A program made the position numbers and the translations under genes. Below, piece by piece: positions 38,581-50,460 of a DNA stretch of 64,000 nt (position 1 is the first letter of the stretch; every line of letters begins with the position of its first letter). The notes under the pieces were generated by a model. It did not search any database. It saw only the letters and a list, made by a program, of their open reading frames with translations, and was not told the DNA's origin. The stretch is from Limanda limanda (lineage: Eukaryota; Chordata; Actinopteri; Pleuronectiformes; Pleuronectidae): positions 20,230,248 to 20,294,247 of the forward strand of contig NC_083651.1 of NCBI RefSeq assembly GCF_963576545.1, written 5' to 3'.

Positions 38581-40383
38581 ACAATCTGGCTGTTCTGGAG
38601 CTTTCTATCATATCACATGGTCTTCCTCAGCAGGTGCAGTTAACTGGTTGTTATGGAAATGTAAGTTTTTCCATCTGTATTGTTCTGATCTCATTAACGA
38701 CTTTTAGCAGTATCCCACGTGTGGCGGCAGGTCTGTGACGGCAGCCTGTAAATGGCAGCTCCCACTCCTCCTCTCTCCACTCAGACATGCAGCGTCTCTC
38801 TGCCTCACCTCTGGGAGAGGCGGCACAGCTTCCCTCCACTCATCTGTCCCAAATTCACAAGGCCGGACCCCCTCTCCTGGGACCAGGCTCTCCATACCGC
38901 CAAATAGATTGGTCGCTGGAATTACACGATTGAGGTTTTTCTGAGCAAAGTATTACTCTGTTGAGCTGCAGAGACCCCGCACTGACCTGTGCATGGAGGC
39001 ATACAAGGAGGAATTTTTACACTCAGTTCATAAGAGGCGTCACCGTAATGATTGGCTTGGAGTTTTTTCCCCTTGTCCCTTTTGCCGGTATTAAACAGAG
39101 GAGAATGAGAGGTAGCTGGGTGGTGCGCTGACCTTAATCTGAAGGGTTGTGCTGTTAGAAGCAGAGGTGAGTGTGGTCAGCTGTGCTATGCCAGGCCATT
39201 GTCAATCTATAACATGATAGCTCCAGAGTGGACACAGACTGAAGCATTAGGTGTACACGCCCAACTGTAGTGTCTCACTTACTCCAGGAGTCCGATGGGG
39301 TTTGTGTCTTCCACAGAGAAGACAGTGGTCCCTTTTGTTTTTAAAGGGGGACGCGTAGAAAATGGTCTAAAACAATACGCAGAGCAGATAATACACAGGC
39401 AGCAATGTCACAGCCTGAGTGCATTTCTCATGCATTATCCCACATTATTATAATACAGCAAACACACAATAAGAGAGGAGGGCTGTGTGGTGTGTGTTGT
39501 TTGATGTGTCTGATGTGATGTTTTGTGCAATCCGGCCCTGTTTCACATTCGTATTCATGCGAGCGGATCAGCATATATACCATACATCAATAGAGTAAAC
39601 ACCGGCCAACACTTCCTGCCTCAACCCTGCAGACGACGAGGAATGTTCTAAAACAAACTCAAATGAATAAATAATATGTCAAGGAAGTGCTCATTCTCAG
39701 ATCCATAAATTACCTCAGGCAGGCCCCACGCTGTCCTCCGTGACACAGAGTGAGTGAGAGTCCTGCCTGTGATTGCGTCCCCTCTCCTCCTTATGCACCA
39801 GACTGACAAGCCCGTGTGGCAGAGACAAGCCCCTCGCCTCTAAGCGCTAATAGATGATTGGTGGCAGGATAGGAGGCTTCAGTTCTCCCTTTCATCCTTG
39901 CCTGCTTTTGACCTGGAGAGCCGGCAGTAATCGGCCCGGCAGAGGGGTAATCATTCCCTGTGTGGCGACTCTGATAAGTAGGAGCACCTTCCCTCGGTGG
40001 CGGCGGAGGGAGCTCCGGCGGCCTCCTCCGGTTATCGCACTGCCCGGCCCCCCCTTCAAGAGGCTGCGTTGCCTCCTCTCCCCGGCTCAAAGGCTCCATC
40101 AACAGCGGCTCTCTGCTCGGCTTTCATCTGACAGAGCACATAAGCCGCTGAAAGGGAGGGGAAAAAATAGACTGGGTTCTATCTCTCAAACTGTGATCTT
40201 ATGAATTCGATTTGGCCACTTTTAAAAATGTAACTGCACAATTTGTTATTTTCTCCTGTTTCCCTTTCTCTGTTAATATCCGTGGCGATAAATTGCCTCG
40301 ATTGACAGGCTCTCTTTTTTTTTTCTGCTGTTGTTGTGTACTTGTGTGTTTGTGATAAGGCGGCAAAACCGTGGTCACCTGAA

Positions 40384-40421
40384 GGGGGGTGGGGGGGGTG
40401 GGGGGGGGTGGGGGGGGGGGG
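40384..40421 (+). repeat. Poly-G tract with quadruplex potential
   Basis: Four G runs of 6 to 11, separated by single T, satisfy the simple four-run quadruplex pattern on the plus strand. Confidence 0.85.
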
Positions 40422-40893
40422 TGAGAAGTTCTCCGAGGCTCGGGTGCTGCTGCTCAACACCTTTCATGTACACCGCTGTGAAAATTGTTTGGCTTATTTT
40501 GTTGAGGGAAAATCCCCGTGTTTTGCTTGATTACATTTTGTTATGGTTTTTCTCCCATTTTTCAGAGAACTTCTTAAGCCTGCCGAGATTACTGTTTAAT
40601 AGGGATGATATTGTGCTGGCTTTATTGGCTATTTGCAGCTGCACCGCCGGCTCATTTAATAGCCCCGTTGGTTGTTAAAGGGATTACACAGCTGCCACAC
40701 TCGGCTGTGTACAGTGGGCCTCTGGTGGGGAGGAAACACTACGGCCTGGTGGAAAGACGGGACTGGGAAATAATTTTGTTTTTGTTTTTTTCAGCCATGT
40801 GTGATCATACATGCAAAGTTTGCCTCCCGCATTCAAATTACCTGCTCGGCCCTTTGTGATCTGACTCTGATGATATCCCATTCCATATCTAAG

Positions 40894-40901
40894 TGACCTT
40901 T
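40894..40901 (-). promoter_or_regulatory. Exact NBRE octamer
   Basis: AAAGGTCA on the minus strand; a sequence match only. Confidence 0.3.
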
Positions 40902-42627
40902 AGAAGGCCAGAGGCACTACCCAACATTGATTAAATAAATTGATCCCCATGCATTCAAAGGATATTAATTAGACATGGAAAACAAGTGAATGAACACAAA
41001 TAGCTCTTAGTTTAAATGCAATGGCAAATTAAACATTGAGGGAGGGAGGGGGGGGGGGATGAGAAAGACCAGTGACATGTAAAGTCCTGAAGTTTCATAA
41101 TATGTGTTTAATAGGATGAGAAACTTCACTTTTTGGTTTGTGGACTGATTATAAAATCATTTTTATCATAACATTGTTTTCCTGGGTTAATATGATTGTT
41201 TCATGGCCTCATGTAAATTTGTTTTCATCATAGCTCTATTTTTCCAAGGGAAAACAAATCAGCATTAATACTGACACATTATCTTCTTAAGATCAATACG
41301 CAGCCGGACTGAATGTGTCATCTTTGAACCGGCGTGCACGCTGAGACGTCGTACTTCTGTAGCCTGTGACTTGTCCGTGTCAGCAGCAGCTGCCAAATAG
41401 GTTTCAGTCGAGAGGGCAGAGTCATACAATATGTGCCAAAGCTAACAGCTGTTAACCACACAACCTGCAGGCTATGAACTGCAGCTCTGTCCATTGTCAG
41501 TCTCTGCACAGTTAAATATTCCAGGAGGAATTTGTTACTACAAGACCATACATAACGGGTGAAAACCCCTTACACCAATATTGCTCTCAAAATTGGCAGC
41601 ATGAGAAGGAGGGACATGAGGGATGCTTGAGAGTGGTAACCTATCCCTCTCAGCCCCCTGGGAGCCACTTGGCCAGCTTTCATCCACATAATTATAATAA
41701 ATTTGACATTTCATAGATATTATTGATTTCTTTATTTTAGCATTTCACCATAGGTGACAGTCTAGTGTCAAGAATGAAATTTCTATTGATCTTCTGCGCA
41801 TTAATCCCTCATGTGTATGTGATCATTTTTATAAGACCTTTTACTGCACATAAATCAATATTTCATATTTCCAGCCATGCCAGAGGAGATGTCATATTTG
41901 TAAACTGTGTCTTGACACTAGCAATTCCTTTCTTGTTCAGCTGCAACTGTGCAAGACCAGTCAATTTGGGGTGGTGGGAGCAGAGGCGCGGGGGAGGAGG
42001 GGTGGAGGATTTGCAGTCTGCGGCTGGGGTCTGGCTGGGGAGGAGCTGAGCCCTTCCTCAGACACACACTGCAGCACTGATGATGAAATATCATTTTTGG
42101 AATTAATTAGCTTCCAAAGTGATGGGGGCTGTTAATAATGAATATAAACTGGCAAATCATTTCAAATTGATTGGCTCAGTGCTGGGAACAGGATATTGAA
42201 CACTTCTTTAAATTGCCTGTTAATTTCTCTAATTTCTGGCCATATTTTTTAAAGAGTATGATTAAATCCCAACACAGTGCTAATGGAAACTCACTGTAGA
42301 TCAGATTGTACTTAACTTTTGAGCGATGAGGGAGATTTTATGTGATTTTTGGTCCCATACCTACATCTATTGGTGTGTACATTTTTACAACTAATCGTAA
42401 AAAATATAAGCATATGGAATATTTTAAACACACTATATCAATTTGCATGTGCTGCCTGTCCAGCGTCTTGGAAGTGTCAGAATGAGTAACATGCTTTCTG
42501 CGGTAATTTAAAATAAATTCCGCGTATACAGGAATTTTGCTCTGAGCTGCAGTATAACATGACAATAGCCATGGAGAATGCACAACTGTTTGGTGAAAAA
42601 TATGATCACCTGAATGGTGCAGACACC

Positions 42628-42635
42628 TGACCTTT
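42628..42635 (-). promoter_or_regulatory. Exact NBRE octamer
   Basis: AAAGGTCA on the minus strand; a sequence match only. Confidence 0.3.
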
Positions 42636-43445
42636 TCCCAGTCTCCCTTAACATGTCCCTTCCATACAATCAGTGTGAGAGCGCCGCACAAGAAAGGCCA
42701 GTCCATTAAGAGAATATGCTAATTTTGCCATCCACTCCTAATTGATGCCATTTTACCAAGTAAACAAGACTTCTGTCTACAATGGATGTGTTTCTGCCAG
42801 TTAAAAGGAAATTTCAGATTGGCTTTTTCCTGTAATTTTCTCCCCGAGAGCTATTGGTCTGCCATTATTGCAAATTATAAGTCTCTCCTTTTGAAGAGAG
42901 GTGCTATTCTTGTCGTGTTTTTTCTCTCCCCCTCCTTAAAGGCCATCCACTTTTTTTTGTCAGTCACTGGAGAATCTTCATTCACGTGAAAAGGTGTCAG
43001 TGCCTGACTGTTTGAGCACAATGACAGACACCCAGCAGAAGTGTGAGTGACTGCCTGACACCACAGAGGTTTGTCAATGATGTCAACGGCACTCTGGCAG
43101 CTAACGCCGTATTGTCCCGGACACTCTACAGGACAGCAGCATAATATGGGACGCGGACGGGGGCGTGATGTGTTATCTCCACAACCTCTTTCCCATCGTT
43201 CAGGCCGTGACTGAAGGTCTGCGAGGATCCTCGATGCGGCGGGTTGCCTAGATTCATCTTCCCTGTCAGCCATGTAATGCTGTATGAGCTTGTTCCTCCA
43301 TTCAAGTAATGCTGATGAATCTGCTGTCTGGGCGGCTGGCGCTCCACTTTGTTGAAACGGGGGGATAGACCCATCACAATGTACCTTTGGGTTTGACCAT
43401 ACGCGATCATTTCTCCCCATCTGCTGCCAAAGAGGCTCAAAGCAT

Positions 43446-43447
43446 GC

Positions 43448-43478
<31 letters not shown>

Positions 43479-43492
43479 AGAGTGTGTGTGTG
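43446..43492 (+). repeat. Short (GT)n microsatellite
   Basis: Interrupted GT array just beside the start of the 181-codon frame. Confidence 0.9.
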
Positions 43493-44013
43493 GGGGGAGG
43501 GCTACATGGCCGGGCAGGCGAGGTTGACTGGCACTCAGTGCTAAGCTGTCTCTCTGAGGAAAGGCCTGTTTAAAAGGCAGGAGCTGGCAGCGGAGCAGAC
43601 CTCTCAGCTCCTGTCTAAATACTGCCTCTGTGTGACTGACAGCAAAGCAACAGCACACTGGCATTCTCCTATCAGCCACTCAGCAACCCTTTAACAAAAA
43701 CCACAGGATTTAACATAAAACTCCGAGCAGAGTGTCACCTAATGCAGCATTGCAGCCTTCACGGCCCTTTAAATTATTTAACATGACAAGCTGTCCTCTT
43801 GTTGCTGTTGGTGTGCAAGTGATATGACGCCGTCAGTACCACGACTTAATTGAGATGATTTGAATAATTTTCCACTCTGTGTAATTATAAAGTCATCCTC
43901 CACATGATAGTTTTTTATGTCCCTAATAATATGAGCTTATGACGACTCTTTCATTGTTCTTTGAATCCTCTCCCCTGGAACCCTATTTGATTTATTGTTA
44001 TTTGTTTAGAGTC

Positions 44014-44021
44014 TGACCTTT
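44014..44021 (-). promoter_or_regulatory. Exact NBRE octamer
   Basis: AAAGGTCA on the minus strand; a sequence match only. Confidence 0.3.
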
Positions 44022-45792
44022 CTAAATTCAATTTTTAGATATATAAAATGTTCTTTTCCCATACAAGCTGGACAAACAAGAGTCATCAACAGGCAGAAAA
44101 AAGACATTTCAAATGTTGCAAACGCTTAATAGCAGAAAATTAACAATCTATGTGGTTTTGCTGGATTCAATTAGAGGGATATGATGCTATTTCATGATGC
44201 ACTTAGAAATGACAAAGCACAGATATAAGTATTGATTTTGTTGTATGTCCATAACCAGATAAACAATATGTATATCTAGGTATTTGCGGCACAAATTGAA
44301 TCAAAATGCACATATTACATCGAGGACCCTTGTGGACTGACAGCAATTGAATTTGTCAGTCAAGAATTTGGTTAAAGAGTTAAAGACCTTTGAACCAGCG
44401 GTCGGCAAAACAATATGATCAGCCAGAGTAAGAGATATTTATTGCTTTGTTACTGTCCTCCTCCTTTTTTATGTGAATCTCTCTTTCCATGCTCATTTTC
44501 ACTCAGCTCTGCAGTGTGCATGTCTGCTCCTCTCCTCTATTTATATACATGTGCGGTTTTGTTTTGCATCTGTGCGTTTGTAGATGTGATCGTCATGTGC
44601 TTGTGTCTGTGTGTGTGTGTATGTGTGTGTGTGTTTGTGTGTGTGACCATGTGCATGTGTGTCGGGGCAAGTGTGAAGAAGATTGTCTCCAAAGTGGCAG
44701 AGAGGCAGCAGAGGGAACGGCGGCTATGTTTGTGGATTAATAACTATTAATTCTCCTTTTGACTGTAATTGATGCTTAAATCGGCGCCCCCCCTCCCCCT
44801 CCCGGCAGACCTCTTGTCCCCCCGTCAATTCTGTCCTTCTAATAAGGGCATTATTCCAAGGGATTTCATGCATTCTGGTAAATCAAATTAGAAGGCCGGT
44901 GACTTAGATAGATTGCAGCGAGTAATTAGAGAATCCTCGATGCCTTCCTCGCTGCCACTCATTTACAAGAGTCGGCTCTCTACCTATCTGTGCCCAGCAT
45001 GAGGCGGTGTGGGGTTTGCATCACTTTTCCCCCCTCTTAAAATTCCTTCCTGATGTCACTGGAGAGACAGTTCCCCGGCCATACCTTGTCACCGGAGCTC
45101 GCCGCCGCACCACGGACAGCGCAGTGGGACAGCCATTAATTGGAGCAACTTGGGTTGGTGAGTACCCACGTGTGTGTCAGTGACATGCGGGAACAAGGAG
45201 ATGGGCTGACACATGGAGACAGGGGACACCCTGGGCTGGGGCTGCCGACCCCCTCACCCCCCCCCCCCCTCCTCGCCCCTACCTACACACACACATATAT
45301 ACGGACGCACCTTCACATGCCCCCCCCCTCTGCCCCCTGCACACTCTCCTTGCCCTCTGGAAACAACACCATGTTCTGGATACGGAGTCAGTGGTCACTA
45401 TCCATGTCAGGGGAGCAGCCCGGGTTCACATGACCGCACATGTTGTGTGCGCTTCTGTGATTGTGTGTGTTTGGAGAATTAATACAGTAATTGTTTTTGT
45501 TTTGAAGAATTAACATTTTATATTTGTTATTTAAAAAAAATGATGTCCACTTTTGAAAAAGAAAACAATATTTACCATATTTACTAATTTCAGTTACATG
45601 AACTTTAATGTTTTAGTTTTTCTACTTCATTCTATTTTATACTTCCTCTACATTACATCTATATTTATTTGAGTACAAGATTTGTAGCTAATGAAGATTC
45701 TTCTTACAATAATGCATAATGACAACATGAGGTGTGAAGCACTTTTAAGGTTAAACTATGTAACAGATTTATGCAATTGCTAACATAAGCTG

Positions 45793-45982
45793 TACACTGA
45801 AAAAAGTATATTGTTGAACCAACTTAAAAAAATACCTTAAATTGGTAACCGACATGAATTAAGATTGATAGACATGAATTTAACTAGTTAAGCTAACACA
45901 ATTGCCAACTTTAATTTAAATGAACCTAATTAATTTGCACTGATTTGAGGTTGTTCAAATCTGATTCCCTTATTTCAGTGTA
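45793..45982. mobile_element. Short TA-flanked MITE
   Basis: The left end is TACACTGAAAAAA and the right end, reverse-complemented, is TACACTGAAATAA. The terminal TA on each side would be the target duplication of a Tc1/mariner-type element. The AT-rich body of 190 bp matches teleost MITEs with CACTGAAAAAA ends. Confidence 0.7.
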
Positions 45983-47072
45983 TTTCCAATAGCTACAACA
46001 AATATGATGCTACTTATACATCCAGTCTCATTGATTATGACAATACAATGCTCACTTAGACATTTTCTGCTTTTTTAATACATCTATCATTGTTACTTGA
46101 TACTATACATTTTTTAACACTGACGATATCACTATAGTCCAGATCTATACATTTTTTCCCTGGGAAACCAGTAGAAATGTCAAAAGAAAATGCATCTCAT
46201 AACGTTAAAGAAAGTGATACAAAATTCCCTGAATGTTTGCAATTGAAAATAAAATGTTTGTGAACGCTGTAGAAAGAGGAATCAGTCGGCAGAGAGGAGC
46301 GTCTGTCTCCCTCACAATCATCCCACAGTCCAAAGTCCTGACAGCTGCACTCCTTCCTGATCTACCGTACCCCTCCGTGGCATTTCTCTTCCTTTCTTTT
46401 CCACTTTCCCTGCCCCCCTATCACAAAGCAGCCTGACAGAGTTCACTTTTCTCCTTTAAGAGGATGAATGAAGATAAAAAGCAAAGCAAAATGGAGCACG
46501 AGAGGCATCACTTGCTTTGATTCATGATGGCTGGGAAGTTGGGCGCTCCTTTCCGCAGCCCTGGCTGTGTGGCCGGCCGGCTGCTTCTTCTAATGGAGAG
46601 CCGCGGTCTGCTCCCAGTCACACCGTCAAGACATCAGGAATGGCTGATTATGGTGCTAAATATTGATCTCTGCCTCACATGTGTCAAAATTCCCCCCACC
46701 CTTTAATTAGAATTTCCCCTCCGCGCCATACAGGAACTAACTGAATATATTAGAGCACTTCATGAGGAGGAGGGGAGTGCAGCTAGTGGGGCATAATTGT
46801 GACCTCTTGTCTTGCCTCTTCCCTCCTGAGTTTTGAGATGACTCCCAGCCTGTCTAATGCTCCCGGCCTCTGTGATAATCAGACTTATTTCCCCCATCTT
46901 ATCACAGGATGATTGGCCTGGCTCCCCTCTTCTGTGTTCCCCTCTTCCCTCTGTCTCGTCCCTTCTTTCACAACGTCTCCTTCCCTCTGCACCTTGTCCT
47001 CTCCAGCTGTTTCCCTCTTCTCACTTTTGCATGGGCTGTTTGAGAGGGCTGTCTTATCAAAGGCAATTGCGT
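45983..47072. other. Intergenic, no recognised gene
   Basis: Unassigned sequence with pyrimidine-rich patches. No exon is supported. Confidence 0.4.
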
Positions 47073-47076
47073 TTAA

Positions 47077-47450
47077 AGGTCCAGTGTGTATGATTTAGGT
47101 GAAAGGGATCTATTGGCAGATATTGAATATAAAACAATTCTAGTGATGTTTTCACTAATGTTTAATCATCTAAACTGTAAGAATTGGTGTTTTCCTTACC
47201 CTAGAACGGACCCTTTATATTTAAATACTTTATATTTGCATCAGGAAAGTGCGGGTTCTCTCTACCAAGGCAGCAATGTTTCTTACAGTAGCCAAGACTG
47301 GACAAGCTAAACAGCTTTTGAGTTTTTATGATAAATGAAGGATACCACAGGTTCTCTTTCAGGATTGGAAGGGGAGGGTGAGGTGAAGGGTTTTCAGCTG
47401 CAACATGCGACATCACCACTAGATGTCACTAAATTCTACACACTGAACCT
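47077..47450. mobile_element. TTAA-flanked fish MITE
   Basis: Ends are AGGTCCAGTGTGTA and, reverse-complemented, AGGTTCAGTGTGTA, with TTAA at 47073-47076 and 47451-47454. TTAA targets are typical of piggyBac and Kolobok types. The 374-bp body matches a very abundant teleost repeat (GGGATCTATTGGCAGA, CACCACTAGATGTCACTAAA). There is no transposase. Confidence 0.85.
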
Positions 47451-47454
47451 TTAA

Positions 47455-49643
47455 ACACTGCACTCTTTTAACATTGGGGGCTCACAATGAACCGTTTAAA
47501 AAAATAAAGATCTCAAAATTAATGCAATAGACTCTGTAATATTGCAACTTTTTTATTCCATGCATTCTACTTCATTGTGCACGGTGCCTACCCACAATAC
47601 AACTCTGCTACATCAGTTCTGTTTGCGATGCGGGTCGGATTTGCTAGTAGCAGCTAATGAAGCCTCAAGCAGATGTTGCTCAGGCAGAGATGAGGAGCAG
47701 GCTTGGAGTTATCGGACCTAGCCAACTTCGACTCAAGTGATATCACTCGAGGCAGGTTAGCAGATTTTGCGCAGCGCCCTCGAGGGACACTAGAGGGCAG
47801 TTGTCCCCATCAAGACTTGTAAACAGACGAGACAGACGAGCACATACAGTTAGTTGTCAAGCAGCTTATTATGACCGTTATTTATGTTGTATTGCTCAGG
47901 CGCCCTTTAGTGGCCACCGATGAGATTGTATAGTGAATCAAAGTTAGCTTTAGGAGAAGATCAGAATAGATAATTTTCACGCAAACCAATATATGTATGT
48001 ATCTTTGATTTTCAGAGTATAAGAGATAAACAACCTGAGATCAGTGTTAAAATCCCAAACGCATAGGTAAGTCACTGTTAACTTCAGATTTTTGAAAATG
48101 TCCTTTCCTGCAGGTCTGATCATTTATATTTCTTATCCCAGTGCACTGTCATGTGTTTTTACTGTTCAACAATACATTTATTTTTCACTGCAGGGGGCCG
48201 TGCTCCGTTGTCCCCCCTTCCCAGGTTTCAGAGACCTCACTCATCACCTTCTTCCCCAACCCTCTCCAGCTCTTAATTCAACCCTTTCCCCGACTCTCTT
48301 TTCTCTCTGCCCTCCGCCCCCTCCTCTCGTCCCTCTCTCTCCCGTACTCGTGGTACAGGAGGCGCTGGTCGTTATTAAAGGACGGCGGCAGGCTCGCCGC
48401 CAGTTGCATTCTGGCGAGAGTCAAGTGCCACAAGGTGCCTTTTTCTATTTGTTTGTTTCATGCTACACTGCGCCAGCCACTGACCTGTGCTAGCCATGTC
48501 GAGCAAAGAGGGAGGCGGGTTCATCCAATCAAAGAGCGGCTGAAAATTAACACTGATCTTTTCCATTGCTGAAGAGGGACTGTGGCAAAAGGCAATTTCA
48601 TGACCATGGGGTGGACTCAGGTTTTTTTTTTTTTTTTTTACACTTTTATTGATCATTATTTATTTTTTTATCTGTTTACACAGTTGATTCATTTAATTTT
48701 TACACCAAAGACATCAGGTTTGTGTAATATATCACAAAACATATTTCAAATCCATCAAGTTATTTAATCTCAAAAGCTGATTTTTCAAATCTCACTCTTG
48801 AAATATGATTTTTTTTAATATCAGATTTTTTTTCACAGTGAATTCAATCGGACCCCCTGCAATTCACTACATGCAATATTCATAGTTGATCCATTGACTG
48901 CTATTCAAGCGGGAACTATTTGAAGAGGGAAAGTTCATGTGCATTTTTGATGGATTGTGCATGTCTTCCCCTACTCTATATGGATAGAGAGCTTGTTTGA
49001 AGGTCAGTGATTCTCTTCTGTCAGAGTCTTCCCTCCACACTCCTTTTTGGTCGGGAAGAATATCTCCGGTCTTCACTCCATATTTCTCGAGTGCTTCTAG
49101 GATGACTAGGTTGGATGACCTTGAATCCTGGTGGAGATGAATCTCTTTGAGTCTCCACTCTGTCCTTTTCTCTGGGAACTCTGTCATGAAGAAAGACAAT
49201 GACCTTCTCCCATCGAGCTTCTCATGTAAAATATCTACTTTTCCCGGCTCGCAACCTTTTCATGTCTTTGATATTTTATGTTTTTCAACTGTATGTGTTG
49301 AAGTCCATTTTCCTCCAACGCAACCTCAATAGTCAAGTTGCCTTTGATTTATTCGTCCGTTTTGTCTGACAAGTTGCAATGTTTAATGCTTTTTTTTCAA
49401 TTGTCTCTCTGTGCATTAAGATAGACGGTACATATTTAGAGGCGTGGTCATTTCGGCGTGTGCATACTTTGAGTTAACGTGTGGGAACAAGGGCTTGAAC
49501 AAGGGTTGAGTGGATCTTGAGAGTTGGCAGGTGCATTATTGCAGCAGGCTCTGCTTATAGCTTGACATGTGTGTGCTGCTAATCTCCCAGTGATATGACA
49601 AAGCTGTGTGGGAGTCTGGGCTGGATCGCTTCTGTCTGTTGTG
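47455..49643. other. Intergenic; CTCF-like pair, poly-T, C-rich tract
   Basis: The CTCF-like pair at 47787-47913 is listed separately. A pyrimidine-rich block (48200-48350) gives two overlapping proline/serine-rich plus-strand frames without coding signs. Poly-T of 19 lies near 48621. Confidence 0.4.
47787..47913. promoter_or_regulatory. Two facing CTCF-like motifs
   Basis: ACACTAGAGGGCAG on the plus strand (47787-47800) and CCACTAAAGGGCGC on the minus strand (47900-47913) each fit the CTCF core with one mismatch. They point toward each other. A motif match only; repeats in fish also contain such words. Confidence 0.35.
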
Positions 49644-49696
49644 ACACACACACACACAAACACACATCATAACCCCTCCCCCCTTCCCTTTTGTCC

Positions 49697-49765
<69 letters not shown>
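49644..49765 (+). repeat. (CA)n microsatellite, compound
   Basis: A short CA run (49644-49666), a C/T-rich spacer, and then a longer CA array (49698-49765). Confidence 0.95.
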
Positions 49766-49766
<1 letters not shown>

Positions 49767-49778
49767 ATATTCCCCTCT

Positions 49779-49786
49779 TGACCTTT
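49779..49786 (-). promoter_or_regulatory. Exact NBRE octamer
   Basis: AAAGGTCA on the minus strand, just after the CA array; a sequence match only. Confidence 0.3.
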
Positions 49787-50380
49787 CAAGTATTCCACCA
49801 CTTTACCATCTACCTGAACCCCCTCCCTGTTAATGTGTACTTACATGTGCTGTGGTAGATTTGTAAAACCATCACTGCATGCATCTGTTTGTGCTGTAAG
49901 TAAATGTATGTATCCATGCACACACAGAAATCCATGCAAACCAGAGAAGAGACCTGTGCATGTTTACCAGTGTGAATGCAGGTCTTAAAAACAACATGCA
50001 GAATGTTGGCTTAAAATATGTGATTCTTATTTTTTTTTAGGTATTTGTTAAATTAAACATTTCTTTTTTGCCTTTTTGCAACAAAAATATCTTTCAATTT
50101 GGAGAAGCTTCATTTCTCTGGGTCTGCTTGTTTAATCCATGGGTTACACATAAGAATTATAGGTTAGTTGTTGATGATTTTGCTGTTTAGTTCTATGATT
50201 GTCCTAATGAAACACACAACTTCTACCAGTTCTCTATATTTCTCATTTAATAAAACTATGATTGTAATTCCTATTTAATTCCTTGAAAAATAATACATCT
50301 ATTAAATTTGGCGCATGTATCAGACCGTTATTTAGAGAGCAGACAAGATTTGAGAGCAGAGACAGAGAGAGATATGCAAC

Positions 50381-50460
50381 ACTGTCCCCAGGTGGAATCA
50401 ACCCAGGGATGTTTTCGATCGGGCGGCAAACGCCTTCATCTGCTCGGTTACCGGGTCGCA
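50381..50460 (-). repeat. Possible tRNA-derived SINE remnant
   Basis: On the minus strand, GTAACCGAGCAGATGAAGGC resembles a pol III A-box region and, about 50 bp on, GGGTTGATTCC resembles a B-box lacking one base. The arms do not fold into a proper cloverleaf, so this is not a functional tRNA. Confidence 0.35.

Larger units (their letters stand above)
38581..45792. other. Intergenic, no recognised gene; longest non-nr4a2 ORF inside
   Basis: A GC-rich patch lies at 39880-40180, a G-rich tract at 40384-40421, and short GT arrays at 43446-43492 and 44608-44645. A 181-codon ATG frame on the minus strand (43420-42875) has no recognised domain and is probably chance or a conserved noncoding stretch. 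Confidence 0.4.

Noticed and set aside
48092..48572. Two overlapping plus-strand frames of 133 and 143 codons
   Set aside because: They run through a pyrimidine-rich tract, have proline/serine/leucine bias from composition, and show no domain or splice context.
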